DNA of 64,000 nt from Megamerina dolium. Taxonomy: Eukaryota; Arthropoda; Insecta; Diptera; Megamerinidae. Position numbers and translations under genes: made by a program. Positions 1 through 11,540 of this stretch are shown here, piece after piece. Each line of letters begins with the position of its first letter. Positions within the stretch are counted from its first letter, which is position 1. The stretch lies in contig OY978525.1 in the NCBI GenBank assembly GCA_963854835.1, positions 75,694,128-75,758,127 on the forward strand, written 5' to 3'. Under the pieces are notes generated by a model, which saw nothing but the letters and a program-made list of their open reading frames with translations, searched no databases and was not told where the DNA came from.

Positions 1-907
1 ATATTTCTACACAACTTTACAACCTCAAGAGGTAGCTTTTTGCACGCATACGCAGAACATAAGTGCAATGAATGGCATGTGCATTTTATGTAAAATAAAT
101 CAACTTCGTTCTTCAGCTTCGTTTTTAAGCCATTGATGTCACCTGCCATTACACTAGCTCCATCAGTGGCGAGACCAATTAAACTCGTAATAGGTATCTC
201 ATATTTAAAAAAAAAACTTTTAATTGTCTCAAAAATTGTAGCAGAATCGCACTTGGTTAATTCCAATAAACTTAAAAACCTGTCGCGAACAATGCGAGAT
301 TGTGAATCTACATACCGCACGACTAATACAAGCGACTTTTTTGATGAGATGTCTGTGGTCTCGTCCACTATAAGCGAAAATTTGCTGGATCTCAGCGAAG
401 AAGCGATTTGTGTCAAAGCTTTCGTACCTAGGGCTTCGGCGACTTCTGTGGACTTAGTGCGCGCGCATTTAAGCGCTTTGACAATCGCAGAGTCCGGACA
501 GCATTCAACCAGCAGTTTAGGCAAAAAGTCCATTAACAAAAATGGTAGTTTATGTTGAATGCAGAACATTACCATTGTTAATTCTGCTAAATATACTTGC
601 TGTGGTATGCCACGCTTTTCGTTAGTTAAAAAAGTATCCAATTTTAATTGCGAGTTCTTATTGTTCAATTTTTGCTTGTGCGTGTTGTTGGTTGCATGCT
701 TTCTGAGATGAGTTAGGTGGCTTATTAACGTTTTGTGGCAGTCCACACAATAGGCGCGACCCTCATTTTCTTGAAGCCACGGGAATTCCTTTATCCATTC
801 CGGCCGGAATTTTCTGCAACCTGATGAAGTGCTGCGTTGCAAAAATCGTGAAAACAATATGTTTTCATATATTATTAAAATAAATGCTGCAGTTCTTACC
901 TATCCAT
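1..907 (-). CDS. hAT transposase, N-terminal part (two exons, open at window edge)
   Basis: Exon 1 is 907-900 (ATG GAT AG) with donor GTAAG at 899; exon 2 starts at 831 after a CAG acceptor, giving a 68-bp intron of normal insect size. About 277 codons then stay open to position 1. A BED-like zinc finger (CVDC ... H-x4-H) lies near residues 30-50. Further on are IVDETTDIS (first acidic residue of the hAT catalytic triad), ATDGASVM (second Asp block) and CTCHSLHL, the conserved C-x2-H block. These are hallmarks of hAT transposases and of the hAT-derived proteins often named zinc finger 862-like or ZMYM-like in insects. The C-terminal Glu and dimerisation domain lie outside the window. No lesion is visible, so the copy may be young or active. 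The surrounding TIR and insertion in a retroelement argue for a transposon rather than a domesticated host gene. Confidence 0.8.
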
Positions 908-1313
908 TTCCACAAATTTTGACACCTTACTTCAACCGCGCAAGCCTTTAATGTGAATAAAATTCGAAGATGATGCAATTTCGAGGACATTTCAAATTTA
1001 ACACACTCATGCTTTTTCACTCACTCTCCTTTTGTAAGTGGATACAAGTGATCTGACGGCATAATACGCAAATGTTTGTTGCGTTCCCACTCATATTACC
1101 ACATACTCGTATGTCATACAAAAGCAGTAATGCCAGACGGTTTATTTTCAAGGATTGCCAGACTTTTCTTCAGGATTTTGTGGATTTTGTGTTTTAGCAA
1201 CTTTTCTGGAGAAAATCTACCAAATCGAAAACAATTCTACCATTCTACCAAAACTGAAAATTGTAAATAAAATCTACCAAATTTGGTAGAATTCTACCAA
1301 AACGGCAACACTG
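1..1313 (-). mobile_element. hAT-superfamily DNA transposon, 5' part, inserted in errantivirus pol
   Basis: The minus strand begins at 1313 with CAGTGTTGCC, the CAG-type terminus of hAT transposons, exactly where errantivirus copy A stops matching copy B. Inward of the end (about 1195-1305) lies a cluster of TCTACCAAA motifs in both orientations, like the subterminal binding sites of hAT transposases. A transposase gene follows from 907. The element runs off the left edge, so its other end and length are unknown. The host sequence next to the junction at 1314-1321 (ccgcaaac) is the expected 8-bp target duplication; its partner should lie left of the window. The host sequence without the insertion is present in copy B near 7700. 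Confidence 0.85.
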
Positions 1314-3000
1314 CCGCAAACGTAAGAGGCTGGTGGTCAGTAAAAATGTTTAGGTTTTTAACGCCATACAAGTAGTTCCTAAGGCACTTTAGAGCCCACA
1401 CTATGGCAAGCAACTCTCGTTCGTTGGTTGCGAAATTTGTTTCCCTCTCTTTCAAGGTCCTTGAAATCATCGTGATTGGTCTTTCATCTTGAGACAAGAC
1501 TGTCCCTAAACCACACGATGAAGCGTCTGTTGTCAAATCAAAAGGGTTTTTGTAATCCGGATAGAGTAACATGACGTCTTCGGAAGTCAACACTTCTTTT
1601 AGTCTCCTAAAAGCTTGGTATTGATTTTCGTCAAGGTTGATTGGTAGTTTCTTTGACTGAGTAGCGCTTATCTTGCCGTTTTCGCCTTTAAGTATGTCTG
1701 TTAAAGGTTTTGCTATTGTTGCGAAATCCTTAATGAAACACCTATAGTAGCTAGCCAGACCCAAGAAGGACCTTACGTTAAATAACGTAGTGGGTTGCTC
1801 GTAATTTTGAATAGCCTCAACCTTGCTAGGGCTCGTCGCGATTCCGCTCCGAGACACCATAAATCCCAAATATTCGACCTTTTCCTTGAAAAGGTTTGAC
1901 TTTTCGCGAGAGACCCTCATGTTAGCTTCGTATAAGCTATCCAGGACCCAAGCGATATGTTTGACATGATCTCTCATGTTTTCTGAAATAATAATTACGT
2001 CGTCAACGTAAACATAGCATGATTTTCCTATTTGCTCTCTGAGCACATCGTCAATCGCCCTTTGAAAAATGCTAGGAGTATTTTTTAAGCCAAAAGGCAG
2101 CCTACAGAACTCGTATTTGCCATTTCCCTCTGAGAATGCAGTTTTTTCTCTGTCCCGTTCGGGGAGTAAAATTTGGTGAAAACCTGACTTGAGGTCAAGT
2201 GTTGTGAAATACCTTGATCTTCCTAGGTTTGACAATATAACGTTGACATTCGGAATTGGGTATTTGTCGGCTATAGTTTTTCAATTTAATTTTCTAAAGT
2301 CTACAACAAGTCGTTTTTTTTATTCCCGTATTCATCGGTGCCCTTTTTGTCTACTACCCAGATGGGATTGTTATATGGAGACCTTGATGGCCTTATTATG
2401 CCATCTTTTAATAAATTACTAGTTTCTTTATTAACAAAATCAGCCACTCCCATTGGATATGGGTATAGCCTTGAATAGACAGGGTCCTCATTTTCAGTGC
2501 GAATAGTTGCCACAATATTAGTATTGAAGGGAAGTGCTTCATTTGGTTCTGCAAACACCCCCATCCGATTCCTCAACATTTTTCGGAACTCCTCTGACAT
2601 TTCCTGAGGAACCTCTATATTTTCTAAACCTATGAAGTTTACATTTTCGCAATTAAGAAATTGTATGGGCTCTGGTCCTGAATTTACTCTCAACTCTTTG
2701 TTCTTAAAGTCCAGCGTTGCGTTTACTTGAGTCAATAAATCAAGGCCAATTATGCCATCGAATGTGGAGAGGTTGTGCAGTATAAAAAAGGTAGCATTTG
2801 TATTAAATAAATTTATGAAACATTTTTGTTTAACGGTAGTAGACCCATGGATAGATTTTACTATAAATGGGTTTTTCGCTGATTTTATATGCTTTAATTC
2901 AGGCAATGGCTTAATATAGTTTTTCGATGCTCCCGTATCTACTAAAAATTTGATTACTCTCCCTGCGATCCTTCTCTCTATGTACGGGAGCAGGGAGTTT
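1314..3000 (-). pseudogene. pol: Errantivirus pol, copy A (protease to RNase H, broken)
   Basis: Overlaps the end of gag in the -1 frame. The protease Asp site (VDTGA) lies near 2945. The frame breaks at the A8 run near 2316 (T8 on the plus strand) and a stop follows a little downstream. RT and RNase H then run from 2235 (LDLKSGFHQ, YVDDVII, TDASSCGLG, TDHQPLTFA) until the hAT insertion at 1313, after which the last codons read hAT sequence. The frameshift and stop are identical in copy B, so they predate the duplication. Confidence 0.8.
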
Positions 3001-4297
3001 TGTCTAAAAAATTAATTTGGTCGTACTCAGCAAATTCATCATTGATATCCTCAACCTCCGCACCTGCTTCGATTTGATAGCTCTGATTATTTTGGTCGGG
3101 TGGGGTCTGCTCTTGACCTAAATGGTGAATTCTTTGTTGCTTTGGTCCCGTGAATCGTGCGGTCCCGCTATTTGGTTTCTTTACTGCCTGTTCTTGACCC
3201 TGATAGTTTTGTTGGGGTACCTGCCACTGATTATTTTGGTTTTGCGTGGGTAGCCTAAAGCGTGAAGATGGATCAACGTCCATTGGTTCTTGTCTTCGTT
3301 GATTTACATTAGAAGGTACCTGTCTTTTATTGAAATAAGGGTTTTTCCCTTGTGAATTTTCATTATTACTCCCAGCTATTTTCTTATCCCTAGGCTGTTG
3401 CTTAAGTTCGATTTTTTGAGCCCTGTCTTCTAGACTCCTGGCATAATTGCTTGCAAAATTATATCTTTCATGATTTGCTTCGACCTCCTGGGCCAAAGCT
3501 AAAGCGGAGGGAAGATCCTTGGGCCTTGCTTTGAAAAGAACATCGCTAAGCGATTTTTTAGTTCCTGATATAAAGACACGCAATGCGTCCTGTCTGTATT
3601 TTTCATTTAGTGACGTGGCGACAACGTTGTCGTATGTCATAATAGTCTTATTTGTAAGAAGAGTCAGTTTTTTTTCCACTTCATCGTAGTATTGAAGAAG
3701 TGTTAAATTCCCCTGACGAAGTGTGGCTAATTCTTGCTCGATCAAATAGATTGGTCTCTTATCAGCGTATGTGAAGTCGAGTCTATTTATAATAGCCTTG
3801 AAATTAAGTGGGGTATCGAAAGAGGCTAGGACCATATCGGCCGGGCCCCTTACTTTATTTCGTATAATACCGAGAGCCTGGTAGTGAACAGAGCTTCCGT
3901 CGTAATTTTTATAAACTTTGTACGCGGTGTTTGCCGCTTTTCTCCATGAGACATACGTCTCGTGTTTTCCTTCGAAGTCTGGTAGGGATTTCACTATATC
4001 CAGAGATTCTTTGCACGTTATATTTTCCCTAATATCTGCCTCGCTAAATGTCTCTATTTCCGGCGCACTAACCGTTGTTTCCCTAAGACTCCTACTGACA
4101 TTTTCTAATTTTTGTTCGAATATTCTTTCCTGAGCTGCAAGTGCGCTGTTAACGGCACTTTCAATTATAACTTTAAGTTGATCAGGGGTTGCCATGTCAA
4201 AACTTTTTTTGTCACTGTTTACGTTTAAGTTACCGAAATTCTTTAGCAGCGCATCTATTTCACTGTCACTCATTAGTCGCACAAATTCGGACGGCAA
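2978..4297 (-). CDS. gag: Errantivirus gag, copy A (439 aa)
   Basis: Capsid precursor of an errantivirus. It is helical and charged, has a glutamine/asparagine-rich basic C-terminal third, and lacks a CCHC zinc knuckle, as is usual in this group. The start is the Met at 4297; a second Met lies 34 codons on. It ends TPCSRT at the pol overlap, with pol in the -1 frame. The reading frame is intact. The copy B protein differs at one residue. Confidence 0.82.
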   Translation of the reverse strand: MPSEFVRLMSDSEIDALLKNFGNLNVNSDKKSFDMATPDQLKVIIESAVNSALAAQERIFEQKLENVSRSLRETTVSAPEIETFSEADIRENITCKESLDIVKSLPDFEGKHETYVSWRKAANTAYKVYKNYDGSSVHYQALGIIRNKVRGPADMVLASFDTPLNFKAIINRLDFTYADKRPIYLIEQELATLRQGNLTLLQYYDEVEKKLTLLTNKTIMTYDNVVATSLNEKYRQDALRVFISGTKKSLSDVLFKARPKDLPSALALAQEVEANHERYNFASNYARSLEDRAQKIELKQQPRDKKIAGSNNENSQGKNPYFNKRQVPSNVNQRRQEPMDVDPSSRFRLPTQNQNNQWQVPQQNYQGQEQAVKKPNSGTARFTGPKQQRIHHLGQEQTPPDQNNQSYQIEAGAEVEDINDEFAEYDQINFLDKTPCSRT

Positions 4298-4390
4298 ATA
4301 ATTTTTTCTAAAACCATGTGAGCACTCTACTTACATTTCTTAATAGTTTTATCCTTAAAGCTATTTGTAACTATCGATGTTGAATATTCC

Positions 4391-4520
4391 GCTTTCGTCG
4401 GTCTGACGTGTATGATGCGTAGTATTAAATGCCGTTGCCGCTTTCGTCGGTCTGACGTATATGATGCGTAGTGTTTAGTGCCGTTGCCGCTTTCGTCGGT
4501 CTGACGGATAGCGTTGAGTT
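4391..4520 (-). repeat. 49-bp tandem repeats in errantivirus leader (copy A)
   Basis: Between primer site and gag there are about 2.6 copies of a 49-bp unit with the core gctttcgtcggtctgacg. The same array lies at 10778-10907 in copy B. In the Drosophila gypsy element the equivalent leader carries the Su(Hw) insulator repeats. I see no Su(Hw) motif here, so any insulator role is inference from position only. Confidence 0.75.
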
Positions 4521-4525
4521 GTACG

Positions 4526-4543
4526 AATACCCGTTGGGCGCCA
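4526..4543 (-). promoter_or_regulatory. Errantivirus primer-binding site (copy A)
   Basis: Right after the LTR end the minus strand reads TGGCGCCCAACGGG, overlapping the last T of the LTR. TGGCGCC is the common start of retroviral tRNA primer sites; it resembles the tRNA-Lys class, which I infer only from this short match. Copy B has the same site near 10913-10930. Confidence 0.6.
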
Positions 4544-4823
4544 GTAATTTTTATTCAACTTTATAGTCTGCTTGTCCAGGAACAATTGAATTACAGAAAA
4601 TTTACAAACTAAGAACTAAGCCTGTCCAACTGAACGGAATTGCTGATGCAAACTTTTTGCTTATTGAAATAACATAAACATAAAACAGTGCCAGAGGTTT
4701 AATGTTACTTAGCTGTGACAACCTTTGTTTGTTCAGCAGCGGCCACACATTCTGCTGACTGAGCACTGCAGTCACGTAACCACAAGTCAATGGCCGTCGC
4801 TTTGCTGGACGATAGCGTTAACT
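4543..4823 (-). repeat. Errantivirus LTR shared by copies A and B
   Basis: 281 bp with AGT...ACT termini. It serves as 5' LTR of copy A and 3' LTR of copy B, so the two proviruses are a tandem LTR-internal-LTR-internal array. It differs from the LTR at 10930-11210 by a handful of substitutions. Confidence 0.85.
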
Positions 4824-6290
4824 CCTCCCTCGTTTAAGTTAAGGCCGTCCTCGGCCTTCTTAAGACTGTCGATAATAGTTTGGACGTGGTATTGTTGACG
4901 GGCTTTCCTCTTTTTTAAAGATAGTCTATGGAGGAAGAAACACACGAGAACGATGACAACTACGGCAGAAATGAACATCCAAGGTCTGGTCTTTAGCTCT
5001 TCTCTTATCTGACCGATATAGTGCAGGTTTCGATGTTCATCCTTTGTAGGTACGGTAGGCTCAGTATTTCTTGATGTTGTGTAATATTTATTAAAGTGGA
5101 TGTAGCTGAGGCTGGAGACCTTCTAACGATGTTTCTTTCGTTTCGATATAGTGATCCGTTGATTTTTACTTCGTCATTGAAGGTGAGCAAATATGTTCCG
5201 GAGACGGTTTTCTCGGTACCATCGGTGCTTTGTACTATGGCAGTTTCGTCGTTGATGATAATGACTCCATCGTCAACAATTGTTAGAGGGTTCAGATGGC
5301 TCGGTCGGGTGCTGCAGTGAGCGACACCGCCAGCATGAAGCTGTTGAGCACACGTCGGCCCAGGTATTTGTCTACAGAATGTTGTTGTCAGCGTTGCGCT
5401 GCAATTTGCGATTACTATCAGGCGATTTCCGCAGTCCGCGATAAGGTTACCTCCAGCAAAATGGAGAATTGTAGAGTTATGTTGGACAGGATATAAAGTT
5501 AGTTTCTTACAGACTATATCTGGCTTAGGATACTTAATAATAAAATGCAAAAATTGATTGTCTAATAAAACTTTTACATAGGAAACTTCTATTACATCCG
5601 CTACAGTTATATTTGCAGAGTGCTCATTGATTATAGTTTTCAAATCATTAGAGTCCAAAATTTGAGGGTTTGCCAATCCGATCTTCGCGAGAGTAATAGA
5701 CAAAGTTAGGCTTTCTATTTCTGAAATCAAAATTCTGTCTCTTGCTAGCAGTGTTTCATACAAATGTTCTGTGTCAGTTTTTGTTTTTGTGCTATTAGGA
5801 TGATATTTACTGTGTCCGTCAATTTGTTTATTTGTTCTTGTGTCTTTGTATTTATAAGTACCTGTCTATTTTCTGAGTCAATTAGTTCTTGCTGACTAAA
5901 TTTTATTTTTTCGAAGTCATCAAAATCTGGCGTCCCTGCAACTATTTTCAAAGCGGTGCCCAAAAAATTGATGCTTCTCGCATGTCTGTGGTGAACGTCC
6001 ATAGTAGACAAAAGTGTCCTTATCTGTTCGATGTCTGAGTCCAGTATCTTTCTCATATGTGACTGAGGAAATAGGTTCGTAAGTCCTTTGGTTTCATCGG
6101 CCATTTCTGAATACGTTGCGAGGTTTGATGTATGCCTTAGATATCCAAATTCCCGCCAGATCGTCACATCTCCATCTATTATTGGAATATAGTTCGCATG
6201 GGAATAGTCGGTCAATTTGGCTGTCGATACCGCGGCGAAGAGAAGTACAATTATAATCCTAAACGAAATACCAAACTTTGAGTAGTGGAA
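4787..6290 (-). pseudogene. env: Errantivirus envelope gene, copy B (frameshifted)
   Basis: Three successive open frames cover an errantivirus-type envelope. The first (about 6290-5745) starts with a hydrophobic signal peptide, then a region with a basic RHAR cleavage-like site near 5975 followed by SINFLGTALK, the usual fusion-peptide position. The second (5763-5005) is a cysteine-bearing ectodomain. The third (4978-4787) has a membrane anchor (ISAVVVIVLVCFFLH) and a basic tail. Two frame changes, near 5755 and 4990, separate them. Errantivirus env is normally made from a spliced RNA; an acceptor-like site lies near 6270. As it stands this copy cannot make a whole envelope. Confidence 0.75.
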
Positions 6291-6302
6291 TATTAAACTT
6301 AG

Positions 6303-7412
6303 TTATCTTAAATTGTCCTTGTGGACCACCCTCCCTTTTATAAGAACTGTTGTTCCTAGGTCTGCTTGCACTGTTTCTTCGACATACAGGGGTGTAAGTT
6401 TATTTCCCAGCCTTCTATTTGTTTTTACCATTACCTTATCTCCTACCTGAAAATTTCTGTTCTTTCGAGTTTCATTAAGCCTTTGCATTTGAAGTTCTTG
6501 GGCTTTATGAACCCTATTTCTGATTTCGGTCTCTAATTCCAAGGGGGACGCATGGATTACGTCAATCGGACGTCTATTCGTGACTGAATGGATGGTTCTA
6601 TTGTATTCTATGGTAGACTGGAGTATCAATTTTACTGTATCGTCAATGCATTTCCCTATTTTTAAGCATCGTGCGATCTCTAGGAGGGTACTGTGAAATC
6701 TTTCCACTTGTCCATTTGACGTGCTATGGAGTGGTGGAGCGTTTATTATTTGCACATTAAACTGGGTCCGCAGTAATGAAGTAATAGTTTCCGAATTCAA
6801 AGAAGGCTCATTATCGCAGAATATGGTTTTCGTGCGATGGTAAAAGTTTAAAAGTTGCAGAATTGGTGGCACCAGGTCTGTAATTGTTCTCGAAGCGATT
6901 GGTTGCACAATCGCGAATTTTGAAAATTTGTCTATAGAAGTTAGAAAATATTTTTTGTCTGTTGAAAATATATCGATGTGAAGCATTTCGCCCACGTACG
7001 AAGGAATAGGTGTTTCGCCAAGGACATGCTTTTTCGGATGGCGATCATATTTGGCTTTTTGACAGATTTTGCAGCTTGCGACAACCCCGTTTGCTAGTTG
7101 GGTCATCTTAGGAAAAAAGTAGTCCTCTAAAATTTGCTTTGTGTTTTCTTGCGCAGCTCTATGAGCCCTATTATGTTCTATAAGCACGATTTCTCTTTGC
7201 TCATCTTGGTTGAAGATGTCAACTACGAATTTTTTTGAATAACGAAAGGCCGTTGATGGGAATGTTTCAATTAGTCTATGTTGAATCAGTGCTAGCGTTG
7301 CAAGGTCGCAATGAATAGCATTTACTACGTCTTCTTTTACTGCGTCGCACACTGCTTCAAAAAGCGTTTTTCTATCCGAGAAATATATGAGATGCCTGGT
7401 TTTTTTTTCCAA
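6303..7412 (-). pseudogene. pol: Errantivirus pol, copy B: integrase
   Basis: 369-residue open frame. The zinc-binding HHCC region (H-R-A-H ... C-x2-C near residues 85-120) is followed by the core: DIFSTDK (Asp), FCDNEPSLNS (Asp) and TSNGQVERFHS (Glu), so the DDE triad is intact. A basic C-terminal domain ends the ORF at 6303. It has no start of its own and is separated from RT/RNase H by a frameshift. Confidence 0.8.
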
Positions 7413-8622
7413 AAACTATAATAGTGCGCTTTGATGGAATAGTGTCTTCCTTAATTTTTATCTGGTTTTGAAAACAGTTGACCGGTTTGTCAGTAGGCTC
7501 AACAGTGTAAGTTAATGACATTTCGCTGTGCATTGTGGCTAAATCAGATTGTGCATCCTCCTCGAGGGCATGAATATTTTGTCGTGACAACGCATCTGCA
7601 ACATGATTTTCTCTACCTGGCTTGTAGAAAATCTGAGCATTGTGCTCATCGATAAAGGCTTTCCACCGCTTTATTTTAGCGTTTGGATTTCGATCCGAAA
7701 CCGCAAACGTAAGAGGCTGGTGGTCAGTAAAAATGTTTAGGTTTTTAACGCCATACAAGTAGTTCCTAAGGCACTTTAGAGCCCACACTATGGCAAGCAA
7801 CTCTCGTTCGTTGGTTGCGAAATTTGTTTCCCTCTCTTTCAAGGTCCTTGAAATCATCGTGATTGGTCTTTCATCTTGAGACAAGACTGTCCCTAAACCA
7901 CACGATGAAGCGTCTGTTGTCAAATCAAAAGGGTTTTTGTAATCCGGATAGAGTAACATGACGTCTTCGGAAGTCAACACTTCTTTTAGTCTCCTAAAAG
8001 CTTGGTATTGATTTTCGTCAAGGTTGATTGGTAGTTTCTTTGACTGAGTAGCGCTTATCTTGCCGTTTTCGCCTTTAAGTATGTCTGTTAAAGGTTTTGC
8101 TATTGTTGCGAAATCCTTAATGAAACACCTATAGTAGCTAGTCAGACCCAAGAAGGACCTTACGTTAAATAACGTAGTGGGTTGCTCGTAATTTTGAATA
8201 GCCTCAACCTTGCTAGGGCTCGTCGCGATTCCGCTCCGAGACACCATAAATCCCAAATATTCGACCTTTTCCTTGAAAAGGTTTGACTTTTCGCGAGAGA
8301 CCCTCATGTTAGCTTCGTATAAGCTATCCAGGACCCAAGCGATATGTTTGACATGATCTCTCATGTTTTCTGAAATAATAATTACGTCGTCAACGTAAAC
8401 ATAGCATGATTTTCCTATTTGCTCTCTGAGCACATCGTCAATCGCCCTTTGAAAAATGCTAGGAGTATTTTTTAAGCCAAAAGGCAGCCTACAGAACTCG
8501 TATTTGCCATTTCCCTCTGAGAATGCAGTTTTTTCTCTGTCCCGTTCGGGGAGTAAAATTTGGTGAAAACCTGACTTGAGGTCAAGTGTTGTGAAATACC
8601 TTGATCTTCCTAGGTTTGACAA
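7372..8622 (-). pseudogene. pol: Errantivirus pol, copy B: RT and RNase H
   Basis: RT palm motifs LDLKSGFHQ and YVDDVII (catalytic Asp pair) are present, followed by the thumb (SFLGLTSYYRCFI), RNase H (TDASSCGLG, NERELLAI, FTDHQPLTF) and the linker ending VADALSRQNI. The frame is lost again at a T-rich run near 7400, where it overlaps the integrase frame by about 40 bases. Homopolymer position means real mutation and sequencing error both remain possible. Confidence 0.78.
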
Positions 8623-8687
8623 TATAACGTTGACATTCGGAATTGGGTATTTGTCGGCTATAGTTTTTCAATTTAATTTTCTAAAGT

Positions 8688-9387
8688 CTACAACAAGTCG
8701 TTTTTTTTATTCCCGTATTCATCGGTGCCCTTTTTGTCTACTACCCAGATGGGATTGTTATATGGAGACCTTGATGGCCTTATTATGCCATCTTTTAATA
8801 AATTACTAGTTTCTTTATTAACAAAATCAGCCACTCCCATTGGATATGGGTATAGCCTTGAATAGACAGGGTCCTCATTTTCAGTGCGAATAGTTGCCAC
8901 AATATTAGTATTGAAGGGAAGTGCTTCATTTGGTTCTGCAAACACCCCCATCCGATTCCTCAACATTTTTCGGAACTCCTCTGACATTTCCTGAGGAACC
9001 TCTATATTTTCTAAACCTATGAAGTTTACATTTTCGCAATTAAGAAATTGTATGGGCTCTGGTCCTGAATTTACTCTCAACTCTTTGTTCTTAAAGTCCA
9101 GCGTTGCGTTTACTTGAGTCAATAAATCAAGGCCAATTATGCCATCGAATGTGGAGAGGTTGTGCAGTATAAAAAAGGTAGCATTTGTATTAAATAAATT
9201 TATGAAACATTTTTGTTTAACGGTAGTAGACCCATGGATAGATTTTACTATAAATGGGTTTTTCGCTGATTTTATATGCTTTAATTCAGGCAATGGCTTA
9301 ATATAGTTTTTCGATGCTCCCGTATCTACTAAAAATTTGATTACTCTCCCTGCGATCCTTCTCTCTATGTACGGGAGCAGGGAGTTT
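8688..9387 (-). pseudogene. pol: Errantivirus pol, copy B: protease and start of RT
   Basis: The reading frame overlaps the gag end in the -1 frame. The aspartic protease site VDTGA is near 9332, with the second protease block IIGLDLL further on. The RT N-terminus follows (PYPMGVADFVN, SPYNNPIWVV). The frame fails at a homopolymer near 8703, and a second in-frame stop sits shortly after it. The next block resumes in another frame at 8622. Copy A has the same two lesions. Confidence 0.78.
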
Positions 9388-10684
9388 TGTCTAAAAAATT
9401 AATTTGGTCGTACTCAGCAAATTCATCATTGATATCCTCAACCTCCGCACCTGCTTCGATTTGATAGCTCTGATTATTTTGGTCGGGTGGGGTCTGCTCT
9501 TGACCTAAATGGTGAATTCTTTGTTGCTTTGGTCCCGTGAATCGTGCGGTCCCGCTATTTGGTTTCTTTACTGCCTGTTCTTGACCCTGATAGTTTTGTT
9601 GGGGTACCTGCCACTGATTATTTTGGTTTTGCGTGGGTAGCCTAAAGCGTGAAGATGGATCAACGTCCATTGGTTCTTGTCTTCGTTGATTTACATTAGA
9701 AGGTACCTGTCTTTTATTGAAATAAGGGTTTTTCCCTTGTGAATTTTCATTATTACTCCCAGCTATTTTCTTATCCCTAGGCTGTTGCTTAAGTTCGATT
9801 TTTTGAGCCCTGTCTTCTAGACTCCTGGCATAATTGCTTGCAAAATTATATCTTTCATGATTTGCTTCGACCTCCTGGGCCAAAGCTAAAGCGGAGGGAA
9901 GATCCTTGGGCCTTGCTGAGAAAAGAACATCGCTAAGCGATTTTTTAGTTCCTGATATAAAGACACGCAATGCGTCCTGTCTGTATTTTTCATTTAGTGA
10001 CGTGGCGACAACGTTGTCGTATGTCATAATAGTCTTATTTGTAAGAAGAGTCAGTTTTTTTTCCACTTCATCGTAGTATTGAAGAAGTGTTAAATTCCCC
10101 TGACGAAGTGTGGCTAATTCTTGCTCGATCAAATAGATTGGTCTCTTATCAGCGTATGTGAAGTCGAGTCTATTTATAATAGCCTTGAAATTAAGTGGGG
10201 TATCGAAAGAGGCTAGGACCATATCGGCCGGGCCCCTTACTTTATTTCGTATAATACCGAGAGCCTGGTAGTGAACAGAGCTTCCGTCGTAATTTTTATA
10301 AACTTTGTACGCGGTGTTTGCCGCTTTTCTCCATGAGACATACGTCTCGTGTTTTCCTTCGAAGTCTGGTAGGGATTTCACTATATCCAGAGATTCTTTG
10401 CACGTTATATTTTCCCTAATATCTGCCTCGCTAAATGTCTCTATTTCCGGCGCACTAACCGTTGTTTCCCTAAGACTCCTACTGACATTTTCTAATTTTT
10501 GTTCGAATATTCTTTCCTGAGCTGCAAGTGCGCTGTTAACGGCACTTTCAATTATAACTTTAAGTTGATCAGGGGTTGCCATGTCAAAACTTTTTTTGTC
10601 ACTGTTTACGTTTAAGTTACCGAAATTCTTTAGCAGCGCATCTATTTCACTGTCACTCATTAGTCGCACAAATTCGGACGGCAA
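9365..10684 (-). CDS. gag: Errantivirus gag, copy B (439 aa)
   Basis: Capsid precursor, intact, Met at 10684. No zinc knuckle; the C-terminal part is rich in Q, N and basic residues. It is identical to copy A gag except for one Ser/Lys difference caused by a two-base change. It sits between the repeat leader and pol and would be translated from genomic RNA, with pol reached by -1 frameshifting at the short overlap near 9367-9390. Confidence 0.82.
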   Translation of the reverse strand: MPSEFVRLMSDSEIDALLKNFGNLNVNSDKKSFDMATPDQLKVIIESAVNSALAAQERIFEQKLENVSRSLRETTVSAPEIETFSEADIRENITCKESLDIVKSLPDFEGKHETYVSWRKAANTAYKVYKNYDGSSVHYQALGIIRNKVRGPADMVLASFDTPLNFKAIINRLDFTYADKRPIYLIEQELATLRQGNLTLLQYYDEVEKKLTLLTNKTIMTYDNVVATSLNEKYRQDALRVFISGTKKSLSDVLFSARPKDLPSALALAQEVEANHERYNFASNYARSLEDRAQKIELKQQPRDKKIAGSNNENSQGKNPYFNKRQVPSNVNQRRQEPMDVDPSSRFRLPTQNQNNQWQVPQQNYQGQEQAVKKPNSGTARFTGPKQQRIHHLGQEQTPPDQNNQSYQIEAGAEVEDINDEFAEYDQINFLDKTPCSRT

Positions 10685-10929
10685 ATAATTTTTTCTAAAA
10701 CCATGTGAGCACTCTACTTACATTTCTTAATAGTTTTATCCTTAAAGCTATTTGTAACTATCGATGTTGAATATTCCGCTTTCGTCGGTCTGACGTGTAT
10801 GATGCGTAGTATTAAATGCCGTTGCCGCTTTCGTCGGTCTGACGTATATGATGCGTAGTGTTTAGTGCCGTTGCCGCTTTCGTCGGTCTGACGGATAGCG
10901 TTGAGTTGTACGAATACCCGTTGGGCGCC

Positions 10930-11540
<611 letters not shown>

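Larger units (their letters stand above)
1314..4823 (-). mobile_element. Errantivirus copy A (Ty3/gypsy with env), 5' LTR to mid-pol, interrupted by hAT
   Basis: Reading on the minus strand: LTR 4823-4543, primer site, repeat leader, gag 4297-2978 and pol from about 3000 to 1314. At 1313 the sequence switches to the hAT terminus in the middle of RNase H, just after the TDHQPLTFA block. The rest of the element is therefore probably displaced left of the window, not deleted. Copy A is near-identical to copy B; gag differs by one residue (Lys versus Ser in the LF-x-ARPK stretch). Both copies carry the same pol lesions. Its 5' LTR is also the 3' LTR of copy B. Confidence 0.85.

Noticed and set aside
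133..558. 141-codon plus-strand frame
   Set aside because: It is antisense to the hAT transposase, whose minus-strand frame has clear family motifs.
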